Below are positions 41,544 through 51,300 of a stretch of 64,000 bases of DNA, one piece after another. The translations under genes were made by a program, and so were the position numbers. The number at the start of each line of letters is the position of its first letter. The stretch's first letter is position 1. The notes beneath the pieces were generated by a model. The model saw nothing but the letters and a program-made list of their open reading frames with translations, ran no database searches and was not told where the DNA came from. Origin of the DNA: CAZJRB01 sp964547995 (lineage in GTDB: Bacteria > Planctomycetota > Planctomycetia > Pirellulales > Thermoguttaceae); contig CAZJRB010000004.1 in NCBI GenBank assembly GCA_964547995.1, positions 70,311-134,310 of the forward strand, written 5' to 3'.

Positions 41544-42431
41544 ATGCCGTCCATCCCCAGCAAACTCGCCGCCCGGTTGCAGATTCTCGTCGCCGCGTTG
41601 ATGTGGAGTTCCGGCGGGCTGTTTGCCAAGGCGCCGGTGTTCGAGTGTTGGGACAAGGACACCCGCGGGCTCATGTTAGCGTTTTGGCGGGCGGCGTTCG
41701 CGGCGGCCGTGCTGACGCCGATGATCCGCCGCCCCAAGTGGGACATTCGCCTGGTGCCGATGACGCTCTGCTTCTCGGCCATGTGCGTCTTGTACCTCAG
41801 TGCCATGGTGCTGACCACCGCGGCCAACGCCATTTGGCTCCAGGCCACGGCGCCGTGGTGGGTGTTCCTGCTCTCGATCGTCGCTTTTCGCGAGCCGGTC
41901 GTCCGCCGCGATCTGGTCCCGCTGGCGTTCGGCTTCCTCGGCGTGGGAATAATCCTCGCTTTCGAGCTGGTCGTTCAACCCCAGAACCGCCTTGGGGTAG
42001 TCTGCGGCGTCCTGTCGGGCATCACGTACGCCGCGGTAATCATGTTCACGCGCAAGCTCCGCGACCACGACGCGGCGTGGCTGGTGGGGCTCAATCACAT
42101 CGTGGCAACCACGCTGATGCTGCCGTTGATGCTCTCGCTGGGCATCTGGCCGTCGCCGTTGCAACTGGCCGTCCTCGCGGCGTTCGGGGCCTTTCAGATG
42201 GGCATCCCCTATGTGCTGATAACCCGCGGACTGCGGACCATAAGCAGCCAGGAAGCCGTCGGAATATGCCTCCTCGAACCGGTCGTCAATCCGCTCTGGG
42301 TCTTTCTCGCCTGGGGCGAAGTGCCCGCATGGTGGACAAGAGTTGGGGCCGCGCTGATTCTGGCCGGGCTCGTGTTGCGGTACGCGCTGCTGGAGCGGTT
42401 CGGGAAAGGCGATTCGGAAACGGGCAACTAG
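41544..42431 (+). CDS. EamA/DMT-family transporter
   Basis: A 295-residue protein with ten hydrophobic helices in two EamA repeats (QILVAALMWSSGGLFAKAPV ... and LGVVCGVLSGITYAAVIMFT ...). The family exports metabolites or amino acids, and the substrate here is unknown. ATG 41544 is chosen; an in-frame GTG at 41523 is possible, and no convincing ribosome site distinguishes them. Its stop codon lies within the arm of the following hairpin. Confidence 0.85.
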   Translation: MPSIPSKLAARLQILVAALMWSSGGLFAKAPVFECWDKDTRGLMLAFWRAAFAAAVLTPMIRRPKWDIRLVPMTLCFSAMCVLYLSAMVLTTAANAIWLQATAPWWVFLLSIVAFREPVVRRDLVPLAFGFLGVGIILAFELVVQPQNRLGVVCGVLSGITYAAVIMFTRKLRDHDAAWLVGLNHIVATTLMLPLMLSLGIWPSPLQLAVLAAFGAFQMGIPYVLITRGLRTISSQEAVGICLLEPVVNPLWVFLAWGEVPAWWTRVGAALILAGLVLRYALLERFGKGDSETGN

Positions 42432-42484
42432 GCTTTGTCTCAAAACGTGTCCGAACGGGTCGCACGGGTCTTGAGACAAAGCCT
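42430..42484. repeat. Hairpin overlapping the EamA stop codon
   Basis: AGGCTTTGTCTCAA (42430-42443) and TTGAGACAAAGCCT (42471-42484) are exact inverse complements. The GTCTCA/TGAGAC ends match those of the palindrome in the serpin-like gene. It may terminate transcription. Confidence 0.65.
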
Positions 42485-42490
42485 AATACG

Positions 42491-42620
42491 TACCTGTTGC
42501 GGAAAGCCGGATTTTCGGGTGCCATGCCCACGTTCGCGTGGGCATGTAGCGGTTTCTTGCGGGATTCACGACATGCCCACGCAAGCGTGGGCATGGCACC
42601 CAACTTTCCGCAACAGAAAC
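42491..42620. mobile_element. MITE-like element with flanking TAATACG duplication
   Basis: CTGTTGCGGAAAG (42494-42506) and CTTTCCGCAACAG (42604-42616) are 13-bp terminal inverted repeats. Direct TAATACG repeats lie at 42484-42490 and 42621-42627, consistent with a 7-base target duplication. The interior holds two ATGCCCACG..CGTGGGCAT hairpins. Confidence 0.7.
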
Positions 42621-42649
42621 TAATACGACAACGCTGCGTTGGTCCGGAG

Positions 42650-43246
42650 CTACTCCGGCAGCATCGTTCTGCGGAGATACCGGCAATAGATGGCGCCGAC
42701 CGGGTTGTGGGCAAGAACCCGATCCTTGGCGATCAGCGTGGTGACCGGTGCGCGGGAGAGCTTGCTGAAGATGGCATCATGGCCGACGCACAGGCCGCAG
42801 AGCACGTTCAGTTCCGTGCCCGCTTCGTTGAGCAGGTCGGCCTGCCCGGCCGGATTGCACATCACCTCGCGCTCCCGATCCGGGTCGATCTGCTCGAAGC
42901 CGAATTCCCGTTTTTCGATACCGCAGGTCTTACAGCAGACCGAGACGACGTCGAATTCCCGGCCGAGGATTTCGGCAACGATTTCGGCCTCCGGCGCCAT
43001 GCCGATGCAGAAGGCCAGCCCCAGCTTGCGGCAGCCCAATTCCCGGGCAAAGAGGATGATCTCGCGGATTCGCGGTTCCTTGCAGTAATGGCGCGCTTCG
43101 ATAGCAGAGGCGGCACGGTGGAGGCGGGCGATCTCCTCGTCTCGATACAGCGCCCGGTGCCGGCCGGCTGCGCCGAAACAGTCCGTGCCGTCGTCGCATC
43201 TCTTGACCCGGCAGGCAGCGCAGCGCGGGGGTGGTTTAGCGTTCAT
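42650..43246 (-). CDS. DUF1847 metal-binding-like protein
   Basis: A 198-residue Cys-rich protein. N-terminal CAACRVKRCDDGTDC and later RKLGLAFCIGMAPEA, VVSVCCKTCGIEK, EVMCNPAGQADLLNE and LNVLCGLCVGHDAIF match the DUF1847 family found in anaerobes. The repeated Cys suggest a metal or iron-sulfur site. No enzymatic role is known. It is 12 bases downstream of the zinc-ribbon coiled-coil gene and may share its transcript. Its 3' end abuts a MITE-like element. Confidence 0.82.
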   Translation of the reverse strand: MNAKPPPRCAACRVKRCDDGTDCFGAAGRHRALYRDEEIARLHRAASAIEARHYCKEPRIREIILFARELGCRKLGLAFCIGMAPEAEIVAEILGREFDVVSVCCKTCGIEKREFGFEQIDPDREREVMCNPAGQADLLNEAGTELNVLCGLCVGHDAIFSKLSRAPVTTLIAKDRVLAHNPVGAIYCRYLRRTMLPE

Positions 43247-43258
43247 GTCTTCCGTCGC

Positions 43259-43975
43259 CTATTCTCCTTCGGGCATGTAGAGCAACCGGTTGCAGCTCTT
43301 GCAGAACATCGGGTGGCCAAGCTTGATCTCAGCGACCATGTTAATGGGCACTTGCTGATTGCAGCCGCTACAGCACTGGTTCTCGACGGCGGCCAGGGCG
43401 TCTTGGCCGAGATGGCGAAGGACTCGCTGGTATTTTTCTTTTAGCTCTCCCGGCAGTGCGGCTTCGGACTGGTCGAGTTCTGCTTCGAGGCGTGCCAGGT
43501 CGCCCCGGATAAGCGGTTCCCGCTCTTTGACATCGGCAGTTAAGTTTTCGAGTTTTTTCTTGGCCGTTTCGATGGCATTCTCGGCCTCCGCGGCTTTCGC
43601 TTCGGACTTTTCGATTTTTTCCCACGCCTCGAGGATTTCATCGTCCAGGACGCTGTTGGTTACCTTTTGGGCGGCGATTTGGTCCTTGAGTGCCTGGTAT
43701 TCGCGGTTGCTGGCGGCGGTGTTGAGTTTTCCTTGAAGATCCTTGATCTTGTCCTCGCCTGCCTTGAGTTGAACCTGTTTGGCATCGGCGCCCATGCGCA
43801 TCTTCTTGAGTTGCCCCGCGATGTCGGCCAATTGCTCTTCCAGGTGCTTGACGTGTGCTTCGGCGGCGCAAATCTGTTTGGGCCCCCGCTCCTGGCGCTC
43901 TTTCAAATCGGAAACCTGGCGATGGATGCGGTGCAACGTCCGCAGGGCGGAGGTGTTCACGTTAGGAGAGATCAT
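43259..43975 (-). CDS. Coiled-coil protein with C4 zinc ribbon (PF02591 type)
   Basis: A 238-residue protein. Residues about 10-170 form a long antiparallel coiled coil rich in Ala, Glu, Lys and Leu (NREYQALKDQIAAQK core). The C-terminus has the C4-type zinc ribbon CCSGCNQQVPINMV and CKSCNRLLYMP. Family members have been linked to ribosome hibernation or RNA and protein interaction in other bacteria; this is not verified here. ATG 43975 is chosen because upstream codons are TTG without a site, though no clear ribosome site is visible. It follows rpoD with a terminator between. Confidence 0.8.
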   Translation of the reverse strand: MISPNVNTSALRTLHRIHRQVSDLKERQERGPKQICAAEAHVKHLEEQLADIAGQLKKMRMGADAKQVQLKAGEDKIKDLQGKLNTAASNREYQALKDQIAAQKVTNSVLDDEILEAWEKIEKSEAKAAEAENAIETAKKKLENLTADVKEREPLIRGDLARLEAELDQSEAALPGELKEKYQRVLRHLGQDALAAVENQCCSGCNQQVPINMVAEIKLGHPMFCKSCNRLLYMPEGE

Positions 43976-44046
43976 TTTCGTTTGTCTTTGCAAGAGGATT
44001 TTTGAAGAAGCGCGCCCGCAGCGCCGGGGCGTTTCGGAAATGGCGC

Positions 44047-44077
44047 AAAAAAACCGCCGGCCTTTCGACCGGCGGCT
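44047..44077 (-). terminator. Rho-independent terminator of rpoD
   Basis: On the minus strand GCCGCCGGTC-GAAA-GGCCGGCGGT is followed directly by TTTTTTT, 13 bases beyond the rpoD stop. Confidence 0.8.
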
Positions 44078-44089
44078 TGATGACTCGCA

Positions 44090-45799
44090 TCAGCCTGCCA
44101 CTCGCTCGACCCGGTCGAGAAAGCCGGCAAGCTGTTGGCTCCGCACCGGGTGTTGCAGCTTGCGAACGGCCTTGGCTTCGATTTGCCGAACCCGTTCGCG
44201 GGTGACCTTGAAGATGCGCCCCACCTCTTCAAGGGTATAGGTATACCCGTCCCCCAAGCCGTAGCGCAAACGGATAATTTCCCGCTCGCGGTAGGTAAGC
44301 GTTTTGAGCAGGGCATCGATCTTGTCTCGCAGCAATTCATTTCCGGCGGCTCTTTCAGGTCGGGGGAGTCCTCCATCCTCGATGAGTTCCCCGAAACAAC
44401 CATCTTCGCTTTCTCCGACCGGTCGGTCAAGGCTTACCGGATGGCGTCCCATGTCCAAAACCCGACGGGTCTCATCCATGGTCAACCCGGCCGCCTCGGC
44501 CGTTTCCTCGGTTGTCGGCTCTCGGCCCATCTCCTGTAAGAGGCGTTTCGCCGTATTTCGCAGCCTGCTGAGCACATCAATCATATGGACGGGGATGCGG
44601 ATGGTCCGGGCCTGGTCGGCAATCGCGCGGGTGATCGCCTGCCGAATCCACCACGTGGCATAGGTCGAGAATTTGTATCCACGCCGATATTCATACTTGT
44701 CAACCGCCCTCATGAGCCCCGTATTCCCCTCCTGAATGAGGTCCAGGAAGCTGAGACCGCGATTGCGGTATTTCTTGGCAATCGAGACAACCAGCCGGAG
44801 GTTGCCGCCGGAGAGTTGGCGTTTGACCTGCTCATAATCCTCGTACTGCCGCTGCATGACGCGGCACCGTTTTTGCAGACTTTCGGGCGTTTCCTGGGTG
44901 AGCACCATCAGGTCGCGGAGCTCGCGGCGCAGATTCGCCCGTTTGTCCTTCGTGGCCGGGGTATCGATCACGCACCGCAACTGCGAGCGTATCTGCTCCA
45001 TCCGCGCAAAGGCCTCTTCCATCTGCCGCATCAGGGCCTGAACCCGCCGCGTCCGCATACTCAGCTCCTCGATCAGCGTGAGCATTTTCCGGCGGCGGCG
45101 GATGAACCGCTTTCGGGCCGCCTGCCGGACCTCTTCCGGCGTTTGCTTGTTCAGCAGCCGGTTGAAATCCCGCCTGTTCTGCTGCGTCAACCGCTGCAAG
45201 GTCCGCAGGTTGTGAGGCATGCGCGCCTGGATTTGCTCCTTGGTCAGCCGTTCGGTCAAGGAGACCTTGATCGTCCGGTCGAAGGGGAGTTTCCCCCGGT
45301 GGACCTTGTGGAGCGTGTTGAGCGTTACACGCATTCCGAGATTGCAGCCGATAATCGTGCGGCGGAAGCGCTTTCGCGTGACTTCGATCTTCTTCGCCAG
45401 CGCGATCTCCTCCTCGCGCGCCAACAGCGGGATTTCGGCCATCTGCGAGAGATACATGCGGATGGGGTCGCTGCTGAACTTGACCACGTCGGGGGGCGCA
45501 GGCAGCGGGTCGACCGGAGTCTGCGGCACCTCGCCCTTCGCAAGCTCAGGCTTCTCCTCCGCTTTCGTGTCCGAGCCGTCCGATGTCTTCGCATCCTGCT
45601 TCGGATCGTAGAATTCCGGCTCCGGGGGTTCGTTCACCAGATCGACGCCCTGCTCTTCCAGGGCAATCAACAGGTTATCGAGACGATAGGGATCGACCTC
45701 CTCATCGGGAAGGTAGTCATTCACATCATCGTAGGTCAGGTAGCCTTGTGCCTTGCCTTTGGCAACCAGGTCTTGCATGTCTTTGTCAAAGAGATCCAC
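44090..45799 (-). CDS. rpoD: Primary RNA polymerase sigma factor
   Basis: A 569-residue RpoD. Region 1.1 lies at the N-terminus (LVAKGKAQGYLTYDDVNDYL), followed by an acidic Pro-rich linker. SDPIRMYLSQMAEIPLLARE is region 1.2. Regions 2.1-2.4 hold NLRLVVSIAKKYRNRGLSFL and YKFSTYATWWIRQAITRAIA. Region 3 is PVHMIDVLSRLRN. Region 4.2 is TLEEVGRIFKVTRERVRQIE. A basic non-conserved insert (about 190-290) is rich in Arg and Gln. The start is GTG with an ideal AAAGGAG 7 bases before it. It follows dnaG, as in the macromolecular-synthesis arrangement of many bacteria. Confidence 0.97.
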   Translation of the reverse strand: MDLFDKDMQDLVAKGKAQGYLTYDDVNDYLPDEEVDPYRLDNLLIALEEQGVDLVNEPPEPEFYDPKQDAKTSDGSDTKAEEKPELAKGEVPQTPVDPLPAPPDVVKFSSDPIRMYLSQMAEIPLLAREEEIALAKKIEVTRKRFRRTIIGCNLGMRVTLNTLHKVHRGKLPFDRTIKVSLTERLTKEQIQARMPHNLRTLQRLTQQNRRDFNRLLNKQTPEEVRQAARKRFIRRRRKMLTLIEELSMRTRRVQALMRQMEEAFARMEQIRSQLRCVIDTPATKDKRANLRRELRDLMVLTQETPESLQKRCRVMQRQYEDYEQVKRQLSGGNLRLVVSIAKKYRNRGLSFLDLIQEGNTGLMRAVDKYEYRRGYKFSTYATWWIRQAITRAIADQARTIRIPVHMIDVLSRLRNTAKRLLQEMGREPTTEETAEAAGLTMDETRRVLDMGRHPVSLDRPVGESEDGCFGELIEDGGLPRPERAAGNELLRDKIDALLKTLTYREREIIRLRYGLGDGYTYTLEEVGRIFKVTRERVRQIEAKAVRKLQHPVRSQQLAGFLDRVERVAG

Positions 45800-45913
45800 C
45801 AGAACACTCCTTTCGCGTCCTCGTGACGCGCTGGGATCAAAGGGGTTGCGATCACGGGTGTGCCCGGGCCGCGCGGGTGCGGCGCCGGAGGTGATCGCCC
45901 GGCTGCGGCATCC

Positions 45914-47842
45914 TCACTCGTCCGTGGGTTCGGAAATACCCTGCCGGTCTCGTTCCTGCCGGAGAATCCGGTCCAGCAGTTCGGTTTCCTGGCTGGTGTC
46001 CAGCCCTCCTTCTCGTAGAGCCCCGAGGTGGCGGGGCCGCTGCTTTTCTGCCTCCTGTCGTTGAAAGGTTGCGATTAACTGTTGTAACAACGCATGGGGA
46101 TCGAGTTCCCGCTCCCCTTTGGCTTGGTAGCCTTCGTCGAATTCGACCAACAGGCTTTTGGCGGCCTCATCGTCGAATTCCAACATCAACCGGCTGAAAT
46201 CGGGCGTCGTGCCCTCGTCGGTCAACCGGCAAGCCGCCGCGTAAATCCGCCGGCAGGGTCCCGCCGGCAATCTTTCGGCCCCGATGTCCGCCCGTGCTTC
46301 CGGCAGACACTCAGGGTGGCCGATCAATAGTTCCATCAATTCCCGCTGCACCGGGGTGATTGGCTCGGGCGAGTCGGCCGTCGCAACGCCCGGCGGCGCC
46401 GTCCGGCGTTGCGTCCGGCGCCCAAGCTCCTTCAGCCGACGGCGGACCGTCATCTCGTCAAGACGGAACCGGCCCGCCAATTGCTGAAGAATCTTCTCCT
46501 CGCGCGGACCGATCCGCGGGGCCCGCGCGATGATCGACAACAAGTGATCGAGCGCCCGGGTCGCCTCGTGGATGTCGCGGTCGAGGTCCAACGCCGTCTC
46601 CGGGTGGATGGCCCCGCCTTCCAGGTCGAGCCCCCGGGTGGCAACGCGAAACGCATGGCGCAGGGCGTCGACCGCCTGGTTGTCCAAGAGGTCCTGAAAA
46701 TCCCCCGGCTCGTGCGTGCGGAGGAAATCGCAGGGGTCCGTCCCCTCGGGCAACGTGAGAATCCACAAATCGGCTTCCTGGGCGACGAACAGTTCGAGGA
46801 CTTCGTTCGCCCGCCGCTGGCCCGCCTCGTCCCCGTCGAGCACGAGGATGATCCGGTCGGCAAATCGCTTGAGTATCTTCACGTGCCCTTCGCCCAAGGC
46901 CGTTCCCAGACACGCAACCGCGTTGCCGAACCCGTACTGATGGGCAACGATTACGTCGGTGTATCCCTCCATGACCAGGACCGTGCCCGACTTGCGGATT
47001 GCCTCGCGGGCAACGTCCAGGGCGTATAACAAGTTGCTCTTTGAGAACAGCGGCGTTTCGGGCGAATTGACGTACTTGGCCGGGCTGGTGGTTCCCAGTT
47101 CGGGCAAGACGCGGCCGCCGAATCCGACCGGCCGCGATTGCGTATCGCGGATCGAAAACAGCAGCCGCCCGCGGAACCGGTCGTAGTAGCTCCCGCCCCC
47201 CTCCGGTTTGGCAAGGATGCCGATCATCTCCAGGACCTTCGCCCGTTTGGCGTCGCCCTCGGCCTGCTGGAGAATCCAATCCCGCTCGAGCGGCGAGAAG
47301 CCGATACGGAATTTCTCGATGCTCTCGGCCGTAATGCCGCGCTCGTCGAGGTATTTTCGCGGCACTTCGGCGGCGGGCGAGTTGAGCAAACACTGGTGAT
47401 ACTGCTCTTCGGCCCAGGCCATCGCCTTCAGGAGTGTCTGCTTTCCTTCCCTGGAGGAAAAGTCGAGCATCCCCGGCTCCGGCGGCTGTTGTGGTCGGGC
47501 GGGGGCCCTTCGCTTCAGTTCGATACCCGCCCGATCCGCGAGCATCTCCAGCGCCTCGCGGAACTCGACGCCTTCGGTCCGCATGATCCACGAAAAGACA
47601 TCGCCGCCGATGTCGCACACCCAGCACTTGAACGTCTGGCGTTCGGGGTTGACCTGCAGGCTCGGGCGGCGGTCGTCGTGCCAGGGGCAAAGGCCCACGT
47701 AGTTGCGGCCCTGCCGCCGCAACCGAATCTGGGCGCCGACCAGGTCGACGATGTCGATCGCCTGGCGCACCAATTCCTTATCGTCGAGCGGCGAACCGGA
47801 AGACACCGTCATCTCCTGTGTGGCAAGACCCGCGAATTCCAT
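45914..47842 (-). CDS. dnaG: DNA primase
   Basis: A 642-residue primase. The CHC2 zinc-binding domain is visible (GLCPWHDDRRPSLQVNPERQ, then FKCWVCDIGGDVFSW). The DnaG core has RFRGRLLFSI, VMEGYTDVI and the TOPRIM metal sites IILVLDGDEAGQRRA. The last 200 residues form the helicase-interaction part. ATG 47842 is used; a later in-frame ATG at 47812 directly abuts AGGAG and is less likely, so the exact start is uncertain by ten codons. It makes primers for replication and lies 114 bases before rpoD. Confidence 0.96.
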   Translation of the reverse strand: MEFAGLATQEMTVSSGSPLDDKELVRQAIDIVDLVGAQIRLRRQGRNYVGLCPWHDDRRPSLQVNPERQTFKCWVCDIGGDVFSWIMRTEGVEFREALEMLADRAGIELKRRAPARPQQPPEPGMLDFSSREGKQTLLKAMAWAEEQYHQCLLNSPAAEVPRKYLDERGITAESIEKFRIGFSPLERDWILQQAEGDAKRAKVLEMIGILAKPEGGGSYYDRFRGRLLFSIRDTQSRPVGFGGRVLPELGTTSPAKYVNSPETPLFSKSNLLYALDVAREAIRKSGTVLVMEGYTDVIVAHQYGFGNAVACLGTALGEGHVKILKRFADRIILVLDGDEAGQRRANEVLELFVAQEADLWILTLPEGTDPCDFLRTHEPGDFQDLLDNQAVDALRHAFRVATRGLDLEGGAIHPETALDLDRDIHEATRALDHLLSIIARAPRIGPREEKILQQLAGRFRLDEMTVRRRLKELGRRTQRRTAPPGVATADSPEPITPVQRELMELLIGHPECLPEARADIGAERLPAGPCRRIYAAACRLTDEGTTPDFSRLMLEFDDEAAKSLLVEFDEGYQAKGERELDPHALLQQLIATFQRQEAEKQRPRHLGALREGGLDTSQETELLDRILRQERDRQGISEPTDE

Positions 47843-48328
47843 TTCGCACCCACTTTTCAGGCAGGCAAATCCGTTTACCCAAGCTTCCCGGGAGGGAAGT
47901 GACGCAGGGGACAAAGCGTTTCCGTTTCTCTCACCGAACTCGCGGTCCCCGTGTCGAGTCTGGAATTATAGCTTTTCAGCAAAACCCCGTCAAGCACATG
48001 GTTTGCCAGCAGTGCTAGCAGTGATGTCTCCGTCGCTTTTTCACACTTTGTCCCCAGGTTTTTGCCGCTTGCGGCTTCGCACGAGACACCGGCCGGTCTA
48101 TCCGGGTTCACCTTTTTTTCCCGCAGTCCCCTTGTGACCTGGAAGCCGCTTGTCTTCTTCCCGGTTCTCTTCGGTATCGTGTCTGTTGCCGTGGCGTTGA
48201 ATCGCGTCCTGTCGTTGGTCCCACATTTCGTCGGTAGAGCCGCCCTCCTCACCCGGCATAAATGCCGGGCCTAATACCGGCTTCGCCGGAAAGGGCCGTA
48301 AACGGCCCCGCACGTTAGTCGTCTCCCC
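47843..48328. other. 486-bp gap upstream of dnaG
   Basis: No convincing gene. The dnaG promoter must lie here but no clear hexamers stand out. At 48251-48306 there are two small hairpins (CGGCATAAATGCCG, and CCGGCTTCGCCGG followed by GGGCCGTAAACGGCCC) just beyond the 3' end of the FAD gene. Confidence 0.4.
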
Positions 48329-51300
48329 CTACTTCCCCGCATCCAACACCGCTTGCGCATGCCGGGCGAGGTGGCCGCGGAGGTCTTTTGTGTAGCTTCT
48401 TAGGATCTTCTCGCCGAGGCCCTTGTGGTCGCCGCAACGGTATAACGCCCGGGCAAGGAACAGCTCGCGGAGCGACTCCCGCCGGGTCTGCTCGCCGGTT
48501 GTGCCGCCGGGGACACCGAGCTTGCGGGCCTTCTGGATGTCATGATGGGCGAAGCCGATCATGCCCGGCTTCTGGAGCACGTCGTAAATCGGTTTCGCCG
48601 CCGCCGGGTCGCCGATCGATTCCAGTGCCAGCGCCGTCGCCCGGTGGTGCGAGAAGACGACGCCGGGATCGAGCAGGGCAGTCTTCTCGAGAATCGCCGG
48701 CAAGGCCCGCTTGTCGCCCGTTCGTCCCAAGGCGACAATCGCCTTGTCCAACGGGCTCAACGACTCCCCAAACTGCCCCATGCCGCGGTAGTTCCAACCC
48801 TTATCCCACCCGTCATGCTTGCGGACCTGCGCGATCACGTCGTCCAGGGCGGTCGGGTCGCCCATCATTGCCAGCACGAATGCGTATCGCGGCTTCGCCT
48901 CGCTGGTGGCCTTTTTGTAAGCCTCGCGGAGCATCGGCAGCGACTGCTTGGGAGACGCGAAGATCACCGACGCGTGTTTCGGATCGCTTCCAAATTCGTT
49001 GACCGCTTTTGCAATCGCTTCGTCGGAGAGCGGGTACGAGTCTTTGTCCGTAAGGACTTCCTTCTCGAGATTGCCGACGTCGACGAGGTGTTTTTGGATC
49101 GCCTTGACATCGACGCTGCGCAGCCGCTGGTTGTTTTTCGCGGCCACCGCGGCGGTATACCCCGCGGCGTAGCCCAGGTTCTGCATGTCGGGCTGCATCC
49201 GGATCAGCGGCACCGCGTCGCGGTGGGTGCTCATGCCCAATCCGACGACGAGAATCCCCTCAAGGCCCTTCGGCAACACGCAGCGGTACGGGATGTTGAC
49301 GATGGTCCGGTGCGTATTCGGGTGCATCACGTGGAGACACGGGTGGACCATGTAGCCGTGCGTGTCGTACGGGCCGCCGCGCGCCTGGCTGATCGTGTCG
49401 GGGTAGGTCCGCTCGTTGATCTCGTCGAGGACCGACAGGATATGGTCGCCGACGATGCACCGCCGCTCGCGGGTGTCGATCAGCGTGCCCTGGTCGAACG
49501 CGGTCGGGTACTTGTCCTTGGCGTAGACGAAGACGTGCCACATGTCGACGATGTCGGTCTCGTCCACGAGCGTGAAGTCGGTGTTGGTGTACGAAGCCCC
49601 GAGGTTTCGCGGCGGCAGGCCGGTTCCCTGCATGGCCAGCTCGTCGCTGCCGGTGTAGAGGGTTTCGGCGCCGGCGGCCGCGGCGACGTCGCTGTTGCCG
49701 GTGCCGTCGATCACGACGTCGGCCAGGACGACCCCGCGCCCGCGCGGCGTAACGACGACGGCCCCTTTGACTTTGCCGTCTTCCACGAACGCCCCGGCCC
49801 CGATGCAGCCGAACCACAGCTCGCCGCCCGGCTTCAGCAGCTCGTCGCGCCACCAGTTGGCCCGCTGCTCGATGATCCAGCCGGTGCCGGGCACCTCGTT
49901 GGTGAACCCGACGCGGTTTCCATGGTAATACTTGCTGATCGCGCCGGTGGTCCCGACGCCGCCGAGCATGTGCTGGTACTCGACCACGAGCGTCTTGGCC
50001 CCTTGTCGAGCGGCGGAGATGCCGGCCGGGGCGCCGGAGGTGCCGCCGCCGATTACAACCACGTCGTACTTGCCCAGAACCGGGATTGCCCGGGCGTCTT
50101 GCAGGATGGTCGGCGACTTCCCAACCGGTCGCACGCCCTGGAGCATCTCGCGGGTGTCGCCGGCGTCGGCCGACCGGTCGCTCGGCTTCGGGCCGGCGAG
50201 CTTTACATCCTTCGGCTTCGGCAGCGATTTCGCTTCGGCCGCGGCGGCCTTGCCGATCATCGTCCCGGCGTCGATCAACGCAAGCGGGCGCATCAGCTTC
50301 GCGGCGTCGTTGCGATCCAGGTCGGCGCACCCGCCAAGGACCCAAAGCCGCGGAGCCGCCGTCGAGCGGAACGGGCCAAACGTCTTCTCCTTGGTGCCGA
50401 ATATCGCATCGGGCGGCACCTGAAAGAGATCGTTCGCGGTAAACTGCTGGTTGGGATCGTACGTGGCGTTGCGGAACGCCTGTTCCGCAGCCGCCCAGGA
50501 CGCATCGTCATCGGCGGCCATGGGGATCGTCATTGTGTATTCGAAGATGCGGTGCGGCCCGCCACGGCCCCCGAACGGCGGTTGGATCTCGCGAACCTTG
50601 AGGTTCTTGCCCTCGCGGGGTTTGCCGCCGATGACGATGTACTTCAACTCCTGATCGCCGGTCGGATAGGGCCGGAACTTCGCGCCGGCCATCCGGGCAA
50701 CGGCCGCCCGAGGCGTTGCGTCGATGATTACCTTGGCGATGACCGCCTGCCGCCCGGCCCGGTTGGCCATCACGATGCCGCAGGGGTTGCCGGCGGCGTC
50801 GCGCAGCACGTCGGTCGCGTAGCAACCGTAGAGATACTTCACGCCGGCGTCGAGCAACGCCTGATCGAGCGTCCGCTTGATGTGCATCGGCCGCGGCGGG
50901 GGATACGCGGCAGCTTCCGCTTTCGGCGGCTGAGGCTTCGCTTGTTTCTTCTTCCCGACGATCTCGATCTCGCCCAACAAGGTCCGTTCCATGCCGGCCG
51001 GCTTCTGGACGAAGATTTTGACGTAGCGGGCCTTGCCGTCGATCGGGCAAACGAGCGTGCCGAACCCGGGTTTCGGCTTCGTGTTCTTGATCTCTGCCAC
51101 TTTCTTCCACGTCTTCCCGTCGTCGCTGGTCGAGACGGTCATGGCCGCCACGTCGAAATTTGTCCCGCCAACGCCGTTGGTCCGCCGGAAGAACATCAGC
51201 CGCACTTCCTTGATCTCCTGCGGCTTTTTGAGATCGGCTGTGATGTTCACGTCGGCGTCGTACTGTACGCTCTGCCTGGCGGAGTCGGCCCAGCGGCCGT

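Noticed and set aside
41603..43444. 613-residue plus-strand frame covering EamA and DUF1847 regions
   Set aside because: Out of frame with EamA and antisense to two recognised genes; the composition is Arg/Gly-rich shadow.
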